A stretch of DNA of 56,491 nt, from contig JAUJOW010000007.1 in the NCBI GenBank assembly GCA_030447445.1, positions 80,333-136,823 on the forward strand, in the 5' to 3' direction. Numbering within the stretch: the first letter of the stretch is position 1; each line of letters starts with the position of its first letter. The notes under the pieces were generated by a model. That model worked only from the letters and a program-made list of their open reading frames with translations, was not told the origin of the DNA and searched no databases. The translations under genes and the position numbers were made by a program. Below are positions 42,670 through 50,874 of this stretch, one piece after another. This DNA is from Acidimicrobiales bacterium. GTDB taxonomy: Bacteria > Actinomycetota > Acidimicrobiia > Acidimicrobiales > Iamiaceae.

Positions 42670-43901
42670 GGGCGTGGGGCCAGGCGGAGCTGCCCGTCGG
42701 CGGTGAGGCGACCGCGCCGACCGGTGCGGCGAGCCCCGCCGCCACCGCCACCGTCTCCGCTCACGCCGGCCCCGCCGACCACGACCTCGCCAGCGTCGAC
42801 GGTGACGGAGCGGCCGGGTAGGGGCCACCCCGAGGACCATCCGGGCGTCCCCGGAGCGGTCGCCGTCACCGGGCCCACCACGCCATCGGCCATGAAGGTG
42901 GCCACCAGGTCGAGGCCGACGGCGGCCAGGTCACGGCGCACCGCCTCGTCGGGACGTCCGAGGCAGACCGCCCAACGGCAGCGGTCGAGGCCGAGGTCCC
43001 GCCGGAGCCGGCTGCCCCACGTGCGGTCGAGGGCTCGCCACCCGAGTCGCTCGACCGACCCGAGCCGTTCGCCGGCGGCGCGAGCGCGCCCGGCGCCGAG
43101 ATACCGGCGTGGGCCGCTCGAGCCGGCGGTGGCCAGGCGACGGCGCACGGCGCCGGCCAACGCCGCCCACACGACCGGCTCGGCGATGGCCACCACCGGT
43201 CGAACGCCCGCCATCGTGGCGATCACGCCGGTGGAGGTGTCGCTGTCGGGCCCGATCACGTGTCCGGTGGCGCCGGCCACGAGTGGCCACCACACCCCGA
43301 GGACGGATCGCCCCGGCTCGTCCCACCGGCCCGGGACGACCACGGGAAGACCGGCCCCCACGGCGGCGTCGGCGCCGACGACGGGGTCGAGCCAGCTGAT
43401 CACCGACCGCAGGCCCCACAACACCTGGTCGTGGGTGAAGCGGTGGCCCCCGGCGGCGACGGCGACATCACCGGCAGCGACAGTGGCGGCGAGTCGCTCG
43501 AAGCGGTCGGGGCTGGATCGGTCCGCCTCCCGGCCCACCGCCAGCAACGCCGGGAGGGGCGTGACCTCGCCGCCACCGCGGGACAGCCCACCGGGATCGA
43601 CCCGCCAGCCGGCGCCTTCGCCCCCGCCCGCACCGGTGACGATCCCGCCCGCCGCCAGCGCCGCCTGGTCCACGGCGATCCGCAGTCCCGCGTCGGGGAG
43701 GCAGACGGCGACGCTGTCACCCCGCCGCACGCCCTGCTCGTCGAGCGCGACACCGAACAGCCGAGCTCGGGTGGCCAGCTCGCCCCAGGTCACCGGCTCG
43801 GCGCCGTCGTCGAGCGCCGTCACCCCACCGTGGCGGCGGGCCAGGCGGGCGAACGCGACCGGCAGGGTGTCGGCGAGGTCCACACCGACGGATGGTGCCA
43901 T
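42666..43901 (-). CDS. Degenerate AMP-dependent acyl-CoA synthetase-like protein
   Basis: A 411-residue protein. The N-terminus keeps the acyl-CoA synthetase start (VTWGELATRARLFGVALDEQ GVRRGDSVAVCLPD), but the AMP/P-loop motif (YTSGTTGxPKG) is gone, and the place where it would be reads AAGDVAVAAGGHRFTHDQVL. Catalytic Lys and C-terminal domain marks are also not visible. By position between pimB' and SRPBCC/ArsA genes it matches fadD15 (Rv2187) of mycobacteria, which is about 600 residues and active. It may be a non-catalytic relic or scaffold. ATG at 43901 overlaps the pimB'-like stop (TGATG). Confidence 0.7.
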   Translation of the reverse strand: MAPSVGVDLADTLPVAFARLARRHGGVTALDDGAEPVTWGELATRARLFGVALDEQGVRRGDSVAVCLPDAGLRIAVDQAALAAGGIVTGAGGGEGAGWRVDPGGLSRGGGEVTPLPALLAVGREADRSSPDRFERLAATVAAGDVAVAAGGHRFTHDQVLWGLRSVISWLDPVVGADAAVGAGLPVVVPGRWDEPGRSVLGVWWPLVAGATGHVIGPDSDTSTGVIATMAGVRPVVAIAEPVVWAALAGAVRRRLATAGSSGPRRYLGAGRARAAGERLGSVERLGWRALDRTWGSRLRRDLGLDRCRWAVCLGRPDEAVRRDLAAVGLDLVATFMADGVVGPVTATAPGTPGWSSGWPLPGRSVTVDAGEVVVGGAGVSGDGGGGGGARRTGRRGRLTADGQLRLAPRP

Positions 43902-45022
43902 CAGCCGGCGGCGTCGATGGCGGTGCGCAGGCGTTCGGCGAGCGCGTCGTAGCAGAGCTCGGTCTGTGCTCGGGCCCGGCCCGCCGCCCCCATCCGGGCC
44001 CGTCCGGCAGGGTCGTCGAGGAGCTGGCGCAGCGCGCTGACCACCGGTTCCACGTCGTTCGGCTGCCGCACGACCACACCTGTCCGGCCGTCCACCACCG
44101 CCTCCGCCGCTCCCCCGCTGTCGCCGGCGACCTGGGGCACGCCACAGGCGGCGGCCTCCACGAACACGATCCCGAAACCCTCCTGCTCCAGGCCCGCCCA
44201 CCGGTTGCGGCACAGCATGGCGAAGATGTCCGCACACCCGTAGAGACCGGGCAGATCGGCGTCAGGGACCCGGCCGAGGAGCCGCACGGGAGCGTGCCGG
44301 CGGGCCACCAGGCGCTCGAGCCGGCGGCGGTCGCGACCGTCGCCGCCGATGGCCACCACCAGGCCAGCGTGATCGGGGGCCAGACGGGCGGCCGCTTCCA
44401 CGAGGACGTCCATCCCCTTGCGGGGGACGAGGCGGCTGAGGCTGAGCACGACCGTGCCGTCGACCGGCAACCCGAAGCGGCTCCGCACCTGCGCCCGCTC
44501 CTCACGCCCGACCGGGTGGAACCGGTCGCTGTCGACGCCAGGGGGTACGACGGTGACGGGCAGCCCCCTGCCAGCCGCCAGCTCGGCCTCGTCGGCGGGG
44601 TAGCCGCCGGCGGCGATGACGCAGTGGGCACCCACCAGGACCCGGCGCAGGGCGGGGCGCAGCGCCGGCAGCCGACCGGGCACGGTGACCTCGGCGCCGT
44701 GGAGGACGACGCCGTAGGGGCGCTCGAGCCGAGGGCCCACGAGGCCGAGCGGCAGGGCGGGGTCGATGAGCACGAGACCGGCGTCCACCTCGTCGGCCAG
44801 CGCCACCACCTGGCCGGCCAGCGCCGGTGTGGGGAGAAGGACCGGGTGGCGGGACCGCACGATCCGGAAGGGTTGGGCAGCGTCCCACTTCGGAGCCCCG
44901 TTGTAGGCGGTGGTGAGGATCGTGACCTCCTCGGGAGGCAGCCGTCGCCACAGCTCCCAGAGGTAGGACTGGATGCCGCCGGTCTTCGGTGGGAAGTCGT
45001 TGGTGACGAGCAGGTGCCTCAT
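43901..45022 (-). CDS. PimB'-like GT4 mannosyltransferase
   Basis: A 373-residue GT4 enzyme. HLLVTNDFPPKTGGIQSYLW is the PimB' N-terminus, VVLHGAEVTVPGRLPAL and VVPPGVDSDRFHPVGREER follow, and GDP-binding marks are SRLVPRKGMDVLVEA, RLLGRVPDADLPGLYGCAD and the EX7E motif EQEGFGIVFVEAAACGVP. PimB' adds the second mannose to phosphatidylinositol mannoside. Donor and acceptor cannot be proven from sequence. ATG overlaps the queG stop (ATGA). Confidence 0.88.
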   Translation of the reverse strand: MRHLLVTNDFPPKTGGIQSYLWELWRRLPPEEVTILTTAYNGAPKWDAAQPFRIVRSRHPVLLPTPALAGQVVALADEVDAGLVLIDPALPLGLVGPRLERPYGVVLHGAEVTVPGRLPALRPALRRVLVGAHCVIAAGGYPADEAELAAGRGLPVTVVPPGVDSDRFHPVGREERAQVRSRFGLPVDGTVVLSLSRLVPRKGMDVLVEAAARLAPDHAGLVVAIGGDGRDRRRLERLVARRHAPVRLLGRVPDADLPGLYGCADIFAMLCRNRWAGLEQEGFGIVFVEAAACGVPQVAGDSGGAAEAVVDGRTGVVVRQPNDVEPVVSALRQLLDDPAGRARMGAAGRARAQTELCYDALAERLRTAIDAAG

Positions 45023-46143
45023 GCCGCCCGTTCGGGCGGAGGAGGGGCGGTCAGCTCGGCCCGCACCACGGGATCGGCGTCGTCGGCCAGGGTGGTGAGC
45101 AGGTCGTCGCCACCGAGCCGACGAGCCGCCCACGCGGCGTGCGAGCGCAGCATCGGATCGGCGTCGCCCAACGCTCGCCGCAGCGCCGCCACGACCGCCG
45201 GAGCGTGTGGATCGCCGACGTTGCCGAGCACCACGAGGGCGTTGCGGCGCAGGTAGCGGGCGTCCCGTTCGGGGATGTACCAGCGCCCGTGGCGGGCGAG
45301 CAGGTCCTGGTCGGAGGATGCGAGCACCTCGAGCACCGGCACCCACGCGCCGTCGGGCTGATCAGCGCCGTCGCCGGACGTCAGGTACCGGTCACCGCGG
45401 CGGTTGGGCGGGCACACCTCCTGGCAGTCGTCGCACCCGTACAGGCGGTCGCCGACCGCCACCCGGTGCTCTCGAGGGATGTCGCCGGGGGCCTGCACGA
45501 GCCAGGCCAGGCAGCGGCGAGCGTCGACGAGGCCAGGGGCCACGATGGCCCCGGTCGGGCAGGAGTCGAGGCACCGGGTGCAGGGCCCGCACTCGTCGGC
45601 CACCGGCGCCCCCGTCGGGAGCGGGGCGTCGGTGAGCACCGAGCCGAGCACGAACCAGCTCCCCCGGCCGGGCAGCAGGATGTTGGCGTTCTTGCCGTAC
45701 CAGCCGAGTCCGGCCCGGTAAGCCGCCTCCCGGTCCACGAGCGCGTTGTCGTCGAGCACCACCCGGGCGGTCCAGCCGTCGGCTCTCAGGCGGGCGGCGA
45801 TGGCGTCGAGGCCGGCGCGGAGCTCGGCATAGTGGTCCGACCTGGCGTAGCGGGCGACCCGAGCCATCGGCCCCCCTCCCCGTGGGGTGTCCGGGTCGGG
45901 ACGGCGGTAGGACCGGGCCCCCACCACCAGCGCCGCCACCGCGGGGAGCGTGAGCGACGGATCGGTCGACCGCTCGGGCCGGCGGTAGGTGAACTGCATT
46001 CCGCCGTGCAGCCCGGCGGCCTTGCGGGACTCGAGGTGCTGGCGGGTGCCCGAGAAGGGCTCGGCCGGGGCCACGCCCACGACCTCGAGGCCAGCGGCGG
46101 TGCCGGCGGCGCGAAGCTCCTCGACGTAGTCGAGCGGGACCAC
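45019..46143 (-). CDS. queG: Epoxyqueuosine reductase QueG
   Basis: A 374-residue QueG, the cobalamin and iron-sulfur enzyme making queuosine from epoxyqueuosine in tRNA. Marks: AARSYRRPDP, DNALVDREAAYRAGLGWYGK, the two 4Fe-4S clusters CGPCTRCLDSCPTG and CDDCQEVCPPN, and C-terminal HEAT-like repeats (RYLRRNALVVLGN). GTG at 46143, 7 bases after the SepH-like stop. No queA or tgt in the window; many actinobacteria lack this gene. Confidence 0.92.
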   Translation of the reverse strand: MVPLDYVEELRAAGTAAGLEVVGVAPAEPFSGTRQHLESRKAAGLHGGMQFTYRRPERSTDPSLTLPAVAALVVGARSYRRPDPDTPRGGGPMARVARYARSDHYAELRAGLDAIAARLRADGWTARVVLDDNALVDREAAYRAGLGWYGKNANILLPGRGSWFVLGSVLTDAPLPTGAPVADECGPCTRCLDSCPTGAIVAPGLVDARRCLAWLVQAPGDIPREHRVAVGDRLYGCDDCQEVCPPNRRGDRYLTSGDGADQPDGAWVPVLEVLASSDQDLLARHGRWYIPERDARYLRRNALVVLGNVGDPHAPAVVAALRRALGDADPMLRSHAAWAARRLGGDDLLTTLADDADPVVRAELTAPPPPERAA

Positions 46144-46150
46144 GCCCGGA

Positions 46151-48322
46151 TCAGTCGTCGCGGGGAGGGCGCGAACCGGCTCGCAACCGGACTCGCCGCG
46201 GCCGGGGGTTACCGGCGTCGCCGTTGCCTTCCGGACCGTCGGAGGGCTGGGCCCGGCCGGCACCCATCGAGTGGGAGCCCCGGCGCTCGCCGCGACCGTT
46301 CACGTCGAGCTCGGGTGCTCGACGGACACGGACCGGGCGACCGCCGCGGGCCAGGCGGCGCGACCCCGGCGCCGGACGCTCGACCGGTGCTTCCTGCGGG
46401 GCCGCCCCGTTCGAGGTCGGGATGGCGGGGTCGGCCGGGGGCTCGTCGCTGCCACCAGTGGTGCTCGGCCGCCGCCTCACCGAGCGGCTGCCTCCCGACC
46501 GACCGGTCCGGGCCGGTGCCTTGGTCGCCTTCGCCGGCGGTGGCGAGCTCGTCTTGGCACCGGCCTTGCGCTGGCGCTCTGCGGGGGCGGCGCGCTTCTT
46601 CGCCGGTCCCCGGCCCTGGTCCCCGTCGGCCTTGGTGGCTGCGCTCGGCTGCGCTCGCTTCCCGCCGCCGGGCCGACGGTTCACCCGGGCCTCGGAGACA
46701 TGGCGCTGTCGTTCCTCCTCGGCCGCCGCCTCCTGGCGTTCCTGCTCCTCCGCCGCCAGCGCTGCCGCCGCCATCTCTGCTGCCTTCGCCGCCTCCTCCT
46801 GGCGCCGCTTCTCCTCTGCCGCCGCCCGCTTCGCCGCCTCCTGGCGCTCCTTCTCCTCCGCCGCCACCCGAGCGACCGCCTCCCGCCTGGCTGCCGCCAC
46901 TGCCTTGCGGGCCTCCGCCCGCCGGCGCCGCTCCTCGGCCGCCGTCCGCTTCGCCGCCTCCTCCTGACGCTGCTTCTCCTCCGCCGCCGCCTCCTCGCGC
47001 TCCTTCTCCTCCGCCGCCGCCTTCTTCGCCTCCGCCCGCCGGCGCCGCTCCTCGGCCGCCGCCCGCCTGGCCCCCTCCTGGCGCTGCGCCGCCACGGCCG
47101 CCGCCCAGGCCCCCGCCGCGTCCGCCGCTGCCTTCGCCGCCTCCTCCTGGCGCTGCTTCTCCTCGGCGGCGGCGCGCGCCTTCTTGGCCTCCGCCCGCCG
47201 GCGCCGCTCCTCGGCCACCGCCCGCCTGGCCGCCTCCTGGCGCTGCGCCTCCTCGGCCACCGCCCGCTTGGCCGCCTCCTGGCGCTGCGCCTCCTCGGCC
47301 ACCTCGCGCAGCCGCTCCTCGGCCTCCCGCCGAATCCGCTCCTCCTCGGCGGCCCGCGCCGCCGCCGCCTGCTCGGCTTCGGCAACCCTGCGGGCCTCGG
47401 CGGCCAGACGCTCTTCCTCGGCTCGACGCTCGGCCTCGGCCTGCCGGGCCGCCTCCTTGTCGGCGGCGCGCCGCGCCGCTGCTTGCTTGGCTTCGGCCGC
47501 CTTGCGGGTGGCCGCCGCCCGCCGAGCGGCCTCGACCCGTTCGGTGGTGCCGCGCCTCGTCTGGGCCCCTCTGCTCTGGGTCCGCCCCCCCTCGGTCCGC
47601 CGCCCCGACCCGACCGCCCGTGCCGGCGCCGCCGGCGCCGGGGGCTCCTCGACCGACTCGCCGCTGCGGTTCCGGATGCTGCCACCGGTGGCTTCGCGGA
47701 AGGCGAGCTGCCCGGCCAGCGGGTTGGCGGCGCTCACCTCGCCCTCGCCGAGGTCGTACACCCACTCGGCTTCGAACCTGCGGTTGCGGGATTCGTAGGT
47801 GAACCGAACCGACCAGACCTCTTCGTGGAGCTGGTGGGCGCGCCAGCCGGGGCCGTTGTCGGTGGCCAGCTCGTCGTCGACGGCCACGCCCTTGACGGCC
47901 AGGTTGTGGGCCACGGCCTCCCCGATGGGCGCCGACGACCGGCCCTTCCGAGGGGTCTCGAAGGTCGCCGCCTTGAGGTCGGCGACCACCTTGGCCTGCT
48001 CGGCGATCACGGGTGTGGCGAAGCGCTCCACCCATTGCGGGCGCACCTTGGCTTCGCTGGCGACCTGCTTGATCGAGTAGCCGCGTCGCAGGCGGGCCTG
48101 CATCTCCCGCACGGTGAGGGTGCTCGACGTCCCGGTGTCACCGGCGGCCTGGTTCACCGATGTCGGCAGGGCGGCGGAGCGGGCCCGCTGGCTCCGCACG
48201 GCGGCCCGCAGATCATCGTCCAGGACCACGACGAAGGGTTCCGACGCCGGATCGTCTGGGTTGTCGCTGAGGATCAGGCCCTCGCGATCTGCGGTGAACC
48301 CGACCAGATGCAGCTTGCGCAC
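46151..48322 (-). CDS. sepH: SepH-like division protein (DUF3071) with a very long charged helix
   Basis: Residues 1-165 match SepH: RKLHLVGFTADREGLILSDN, the helix-turn-helix STLTVREMQARLRRGYSIKQ VASEAKVRPQWVERF, GWRAHQLHEEVWSVRFTYES. SepH activates FtsZ in actinobacteria. From about residue 250 to 545 there is an almost unbroken Ala/Glu/Arg/Lys stretch of repeated EERRRRAEAKKA and EEKQRQEEAAK units, predicted as one long single alpha-helix. A basic Pro/Ala tail follows. Known SepH proteins are about 340 residues; this is 723. GTG start. Confidence 0.82.
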   Translation of the reverse strand: MRKLHLVGFTADREGLILSDNPDDPASEPFVVVLDDDLRAAVRSQRARSAALPTSVNQAAGDTGTSSTLTVREMQARLRRGYSIKQVASEAKVRPQWVERFATPVIAEQAKVVADLKAATFETPRKGRSSAPIGEAVAHNLAVKGVAVDDELATDNGPGWRAHQLHEEVWSVRFTYESRNRRFEAEWVYDLGEGEVSAANPLAGQLAFREATGGSIRNRSGESVEEPPAPAAPARAVGSGRRTEGGRTQSRGAQTRRGTTERVEAARRAAATRKAAEAKQAAARRAADKEAARQAEAERRAEEERLAAEARRVAEAEQAAAARAAEEERIRREAEERLREVAEEAQRQEAAKRAVAEEAQRQEAARRAVAEERRRRAEAKKARAAAEEKQRQEEAAKAAADAAGAWAAAVAAQRQEGARRAAAEERRRRAEAKKAAAEEKEREEAAAEEKQRQEEAAKRTAAEERRRRAEARKAVAAARREAVARVAAEEKERQEAAKRAAAEEKRRQEEAAKAAEMAAAALAAEEQERQEAAAEEERQRHVSEARVNRRPGGGKRAQPSAATKADGDQGRGPAKKRAAPAERQRKAGAKTSSPPPAKATKAPARTGRSGGSRSVRRRPSTTGGSDEPPADPAIPTSNGAAPQEAPVERPAPGSRRLARGGRPVRVRRAPELDVNGRGERRGSHSMGAGRAQPSDGPEGNGDAGNPRPRRVRLRAGSRPPRDD
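46685..47560 (-). repeat. Degenerate coding repeats making the SepH-like helix
   Basis: The minus strand encodes many copies of two units, EERRRRAEAKKA-like and EEKQRQEEAAKR-like, each 11-14 codons, with mixed third-position changes. The plus strand shows the same pattern as CGCCTCCTCCTGGCGCTGCT-type repeats. Copy number probably changes by slippage. Confidence 0.75.
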
Positions 48323-48407
48323 GACGGTTGCCCCTGGCTGTCGGCCTGATCGACCGCCTGTGACCGTAGCATTCGCACCACCCGGGCCGAAGGTGTGGCG
48401 CCGCCCG

Positions 48408-49793
48408 TCAGCGGCCGAGCGCCGCCTGCAACTGCGACGCCGACACCACGTTGGCGCCCCGTGCCCGCGCCCCGGCGCGGACCCGATGGTCGCTCGAGGC
48501 CACGATCACCGGCCGCTCGACCGGGAACTCGTCGACCAGCGCCATCACGACGTCGTCGGCTTCCACATCGGTGTCGGTGAACAGCACCCGCACCGCCCGG
48601 CCGACGGTGCTGCCCTGCGGGCGACCGGCGGCCACGCCGTCGAAGACCACCACGGGATCAGCGGAGGTGCGGGCGTGGAGCTCGTCGAGGGCGTCGACCA
48701 GCCGACGTCGCTGCTCGTCGATGGGCTGGGCCGGCCAGGCCGCCATCGACGCGTTGTAGCCGTCGACGAGCACGACAGCCCCCGGGAGGCGCAGGAGGTG
48801 CGCGGCCGCTTCGGGTGAATCGTCGAGCACGGCCGGCGGCAAGGGGCGGGGTCGCCGCCCCGCCGACCGACGCCGCACCCGCCGGGGCGACGCCGACCGC
48901 GACGACTCGGCCCGCGGTCGCCGCGCACCTGCGGTGGCGTTGGGCCCGGTGGCCTTGGACCCGGTGGCCCTGGACCCGGTGACCTCGGGCTCGGTGGTCT
49001 CCGCCGCCGGCGCCGGCGGGCCGAGGGTGGCCACGGCCTCGGCCAGCGCGTCGCTCAGGGCGTGGGCGGCGTTGGCCGCTCGGGCCACCGCCGCGGCCGC
49101 CTGGCCGGTGGCCTCGGCCCGGCCGGGCGCGCCGTCGACGTCGCCCCGCAGCCGACCCACCTCGGCGGCCAGCCGGTCGACCTCGGCCTCGAGGGTGGCT
49201 CGAGCGGAGGCGGCGGCCCGCAGCTCGGCTCGAGTGGTGGCGTGGGTGGCCTCGAGGTCCTTCAGCGACCGTACCGCCTGCGCCCGTTCGCCGGTGAGGC
49301 GCTCGACCTCGCCGGCCAAGGCGGCGGTCCGGCTCTCGACCTCCCGGCGAGCCGAACGTTCGGCGGTGGCGGCCTCCCGAGCCAGGGCCGCCTCGGCGGC
49401 GGCGCGCTGGCGAGCGGCCTCGTTGCGGCTGGCCGCCTCTTCGACGCGGGCGAGCGCCCGGCCCAGGCGGATGACCTCCCGGCCCGCTCCCGCCTCCTCG
49501 GCGGCCGTGGCGGCGTCGGCCTCGGCGGCGTCGAACTCCTCCTCCCAGCCGTCGGGTCGAGCCAGCCACAACCAGGCCGTCCGCCCGATGGCCGATTCTT
49601 CGACGCCGTCGGCCACCCGCAGCCGGAAGTCGTCGTCGCTCTCGAGCGCCCTACGAGCGGCGGCGAGGGCCCGGCCGTTCAGCCGGGCGAAGCCGAGCAC
49701 GGGACGCAGCACCGGCGGCACGGGCACGGGTGGATCAGCCAGGTCGCCGGTGCGGGCGACGGTCACGGCCGCCTCGAGGGCGGGGCGCAGCAA
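48408..49793 (-). CDS. NYN domain protein with coiled-coil region (YacP-like)
   Basis: A 461-residue protein. N-terminal 95 residues (VLRPVLGFARLNGRALAAAR) form an actinobacterial cap, residues about 95-235 are coiled coil, then a low-complexity linker of SRATGSKATGPNATAGARR type, then a C-terminal NYN/PIN-like RNA-binding nuclease domain: VVLVDGYNASMAAWPAQP, VVVFDGVAAG, DTDVEADDVVMALVD, VIVASSDHRVRAGARARGAN. Metal Asp residues are conserved, so RNase activity is plausible. TTG start at 49793, 17 bases after the zinc-ribbon stop; CTG at 49814 is the only in-frame alternative close by. Confidence 0.85.
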   Translation of the reverse strand: MLRPALEAAVTVARTGDLADPPVPVPPVLRPVLGFARLNGRALAAARRALESDDDFRLRVADGVEESAIGRTAWLWLARPDGWEEEFDAAEADAATAAEEAGAGREVIRLGRALARVEEAASRNEAARQRAAAEAALAREAATAERSARREVESRTAALAGEVERLTGERAQAVRSLKDLEATHATTRAELRAAASARATLEAEVDRLAAEVGRLRGDVDGAPGRAEATGQAAAAVARAANAAHALSDALAEAVATLGPPAPAAETTEPEVTGSRATGSKATGPNATAGARRPRAESSRSASPRRVRRRSAGRRPRPLPPAVLDDSPEAAAHLLRLPGAVVLVDGYNASMAAWPAQPIDEQRRRLVDALDELHARTSADPVVVFDGVAAGRPQGSTVGRAVRVLFTDTDVEADDVVMALVDEFPVERPVIVASSDHRVRAGARARGANVVSASQLQAALGR

Positions 49794-49810
49794 TCGGTCG
49801 GTGATCGCGG

Positions 49811-50086
49811 TCAGGTCGCCTCCTCGATCACCACCGCCGACCCTGCCCCGCCCTCATCGCCCCCTTCGGCGCCGCTCGATCCTGCCGCCATCGGCTCGAC
49901 CGCCCGGGGGGACCCGCACCATCGGCAGCTCACCTCCTCGATCCGCTCGTCGAGCACGTCCTCGTCCTCCACGGTGAGGTCGCCACCCACCGTGTAGTGG
50001 TGGAAGGCGCGGGTGCGCCGGCTGAGGGTGACGTCGAAGCGGGTGAGGTTGCCGCAGGAGCGGCACCGGTACCGGGCGGCGGGCAC
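49811..50086 (-). CDS. Small zinc-ribbon protein
   Basis: A 91-residue protein with two CxxC pairs (YRCRSCGNLTRFDV and SCRWCGSPRAVE) around a TRAFHHYTVGGDL strand region, and an acidic Gly-rich tail. I know similar short proteins beside NYN genes in actinobacteria but no function. GTG start at 50086. Its stop precedes the NYN start by 17 bases. Confidence 0.75.
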   Translation of the reverse strand: MPAARYRCRSCGNLTRFDVTLSRRTRAFHHYTVGGDLTVEDEDVLDERIEEVSCRWCGSPRAVEPMAAGSSGAEGGDEGGAGSAVVIEEAT

Positions 50087-50189
50087 GGACCGATCGTACC
50101 GACCGCCGTGCCGAGCCGTCCCCCCCTCAGCGAACTCACGTTCCGGAGGGTGGGGTGGTGCCGCCGAGCCCGCCGGCGCCCGAGGCCGG

Positions 50190-50195
50190 TAACCT
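50190..50195 (+). promoter_or_regulatory. -10 box for membrane-anchored protein gene
   Basis: TAACCT, 7 bases before the ATG at 50203; leaderless pattern. Confidence 0.5.
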
Positions 50196-50202
50196 GTCGG
50201 CG

Positions 50203-50817
50203 ATGGACATCGTCCTCGCGATCTTCGCCTCGACGCTCCTGTTCGTCCTGGCCATCGTGATCGCGGTGATGCTCGTGCTGCGGTCCCTACGGCGCCGGAA
50301 CCGGGTCAGCCCCGACCGGCCGAGCGAAGCTCCCACCTCCTGGATGTGGTCGCCGGCGATGGCGGCCCGGCTGCACCGCCGGCTCCAGGCGGCGGTGGCG
50401 GTGGCTCGGATGGTCGCCCGTCGCCACGCTCGGGAGCCCGGTCGCCCACCGGTGGTCGACCTGGCCGCCGACCTCGAGCGTGAAGCCGTCGCCCTCGACG
50501 CCCACCTCGCCGTCGTCGGCCGCCTGCACCCCTCCGAGCGGCGCCGCGTCCTGCCTCGCGTCATGGCCGACGTGGCCCGCGTCGAGCAGCTCACATCGAG
50601 GCTCTCGCTCCTCGACGCTCGGGTGTCGGCCTCGGCCCGCCTGCCCCACCACCCGGGGGCCATGGAGGAGCTGGCCCTGCAGCTCGAGACCCTCGAGGCC
50701 GCGCACCGTGAGCTCGGCGCCACTGACGCCGCCGTCGGCCTCCACCCCCCGGGGGGCCTGGTGGCCCAGCCCGCCCCGTGGTCGGCTCCCGCTGGAGGCC
50801 AGCGGCCCAGGCCGTAG
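50203..50817 (+). CDS. Membrane-anchored protein of unknown function
   Basis: A 204-residue protein: one N-terminal membrane helix (IVLAIFASTLLFVLAIVIAV) and a cytoplasmic, mostly helical domain (ARLHRRLQAAVAVARMVARR, LEREAVALDAHLAVVGRL, MADVARVEQLTSRLSLLDAR). No family recognised. ATG at 50203 by the upstream box. Faces trpD, which ends at 50875. Confidence 0.7.
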   Translation: MDIVLAIFASTLLFVLAIVIAVMLVLRSLRRRNRVSPDRPSEAPTSWMWSPAMAARLHRRLQAAVAVARMVARRHAREPGRPPVVDLAADLEREAVALDAHLAVVGRLHPSERRRVLPRVMADVARVEQLTSRLSLLDARVSASARLPHHPGAMEELALQLETLEAAHRELGATDAAVGLHPPGGLVAQPAPWSAPAGGQRPRP

Positions 50818-50874
50818 CCCCTTGGGCGGCGACGGCCGAAGGCGACGCCGGCGCACGGTCGCCCTGCCGGCCGA

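Noticed and set aside
37610-46143. Anti-phage defence island
   Set aside because: ArsA- and SMC-like genes can look like defence genes, but the neighbours (pimB', queG, baeRF, glucokinase) are housekeeping genes in a conserved actinobacterial order.
46271-48349. Plus-strand frame of 692 codons opposite the SepH-like gene
   Set aside because: Leu/Arg-rich product without any motif, exactly opposite the repeat-coding strand; the minus strand has DUF3071 homology and normal codon use.
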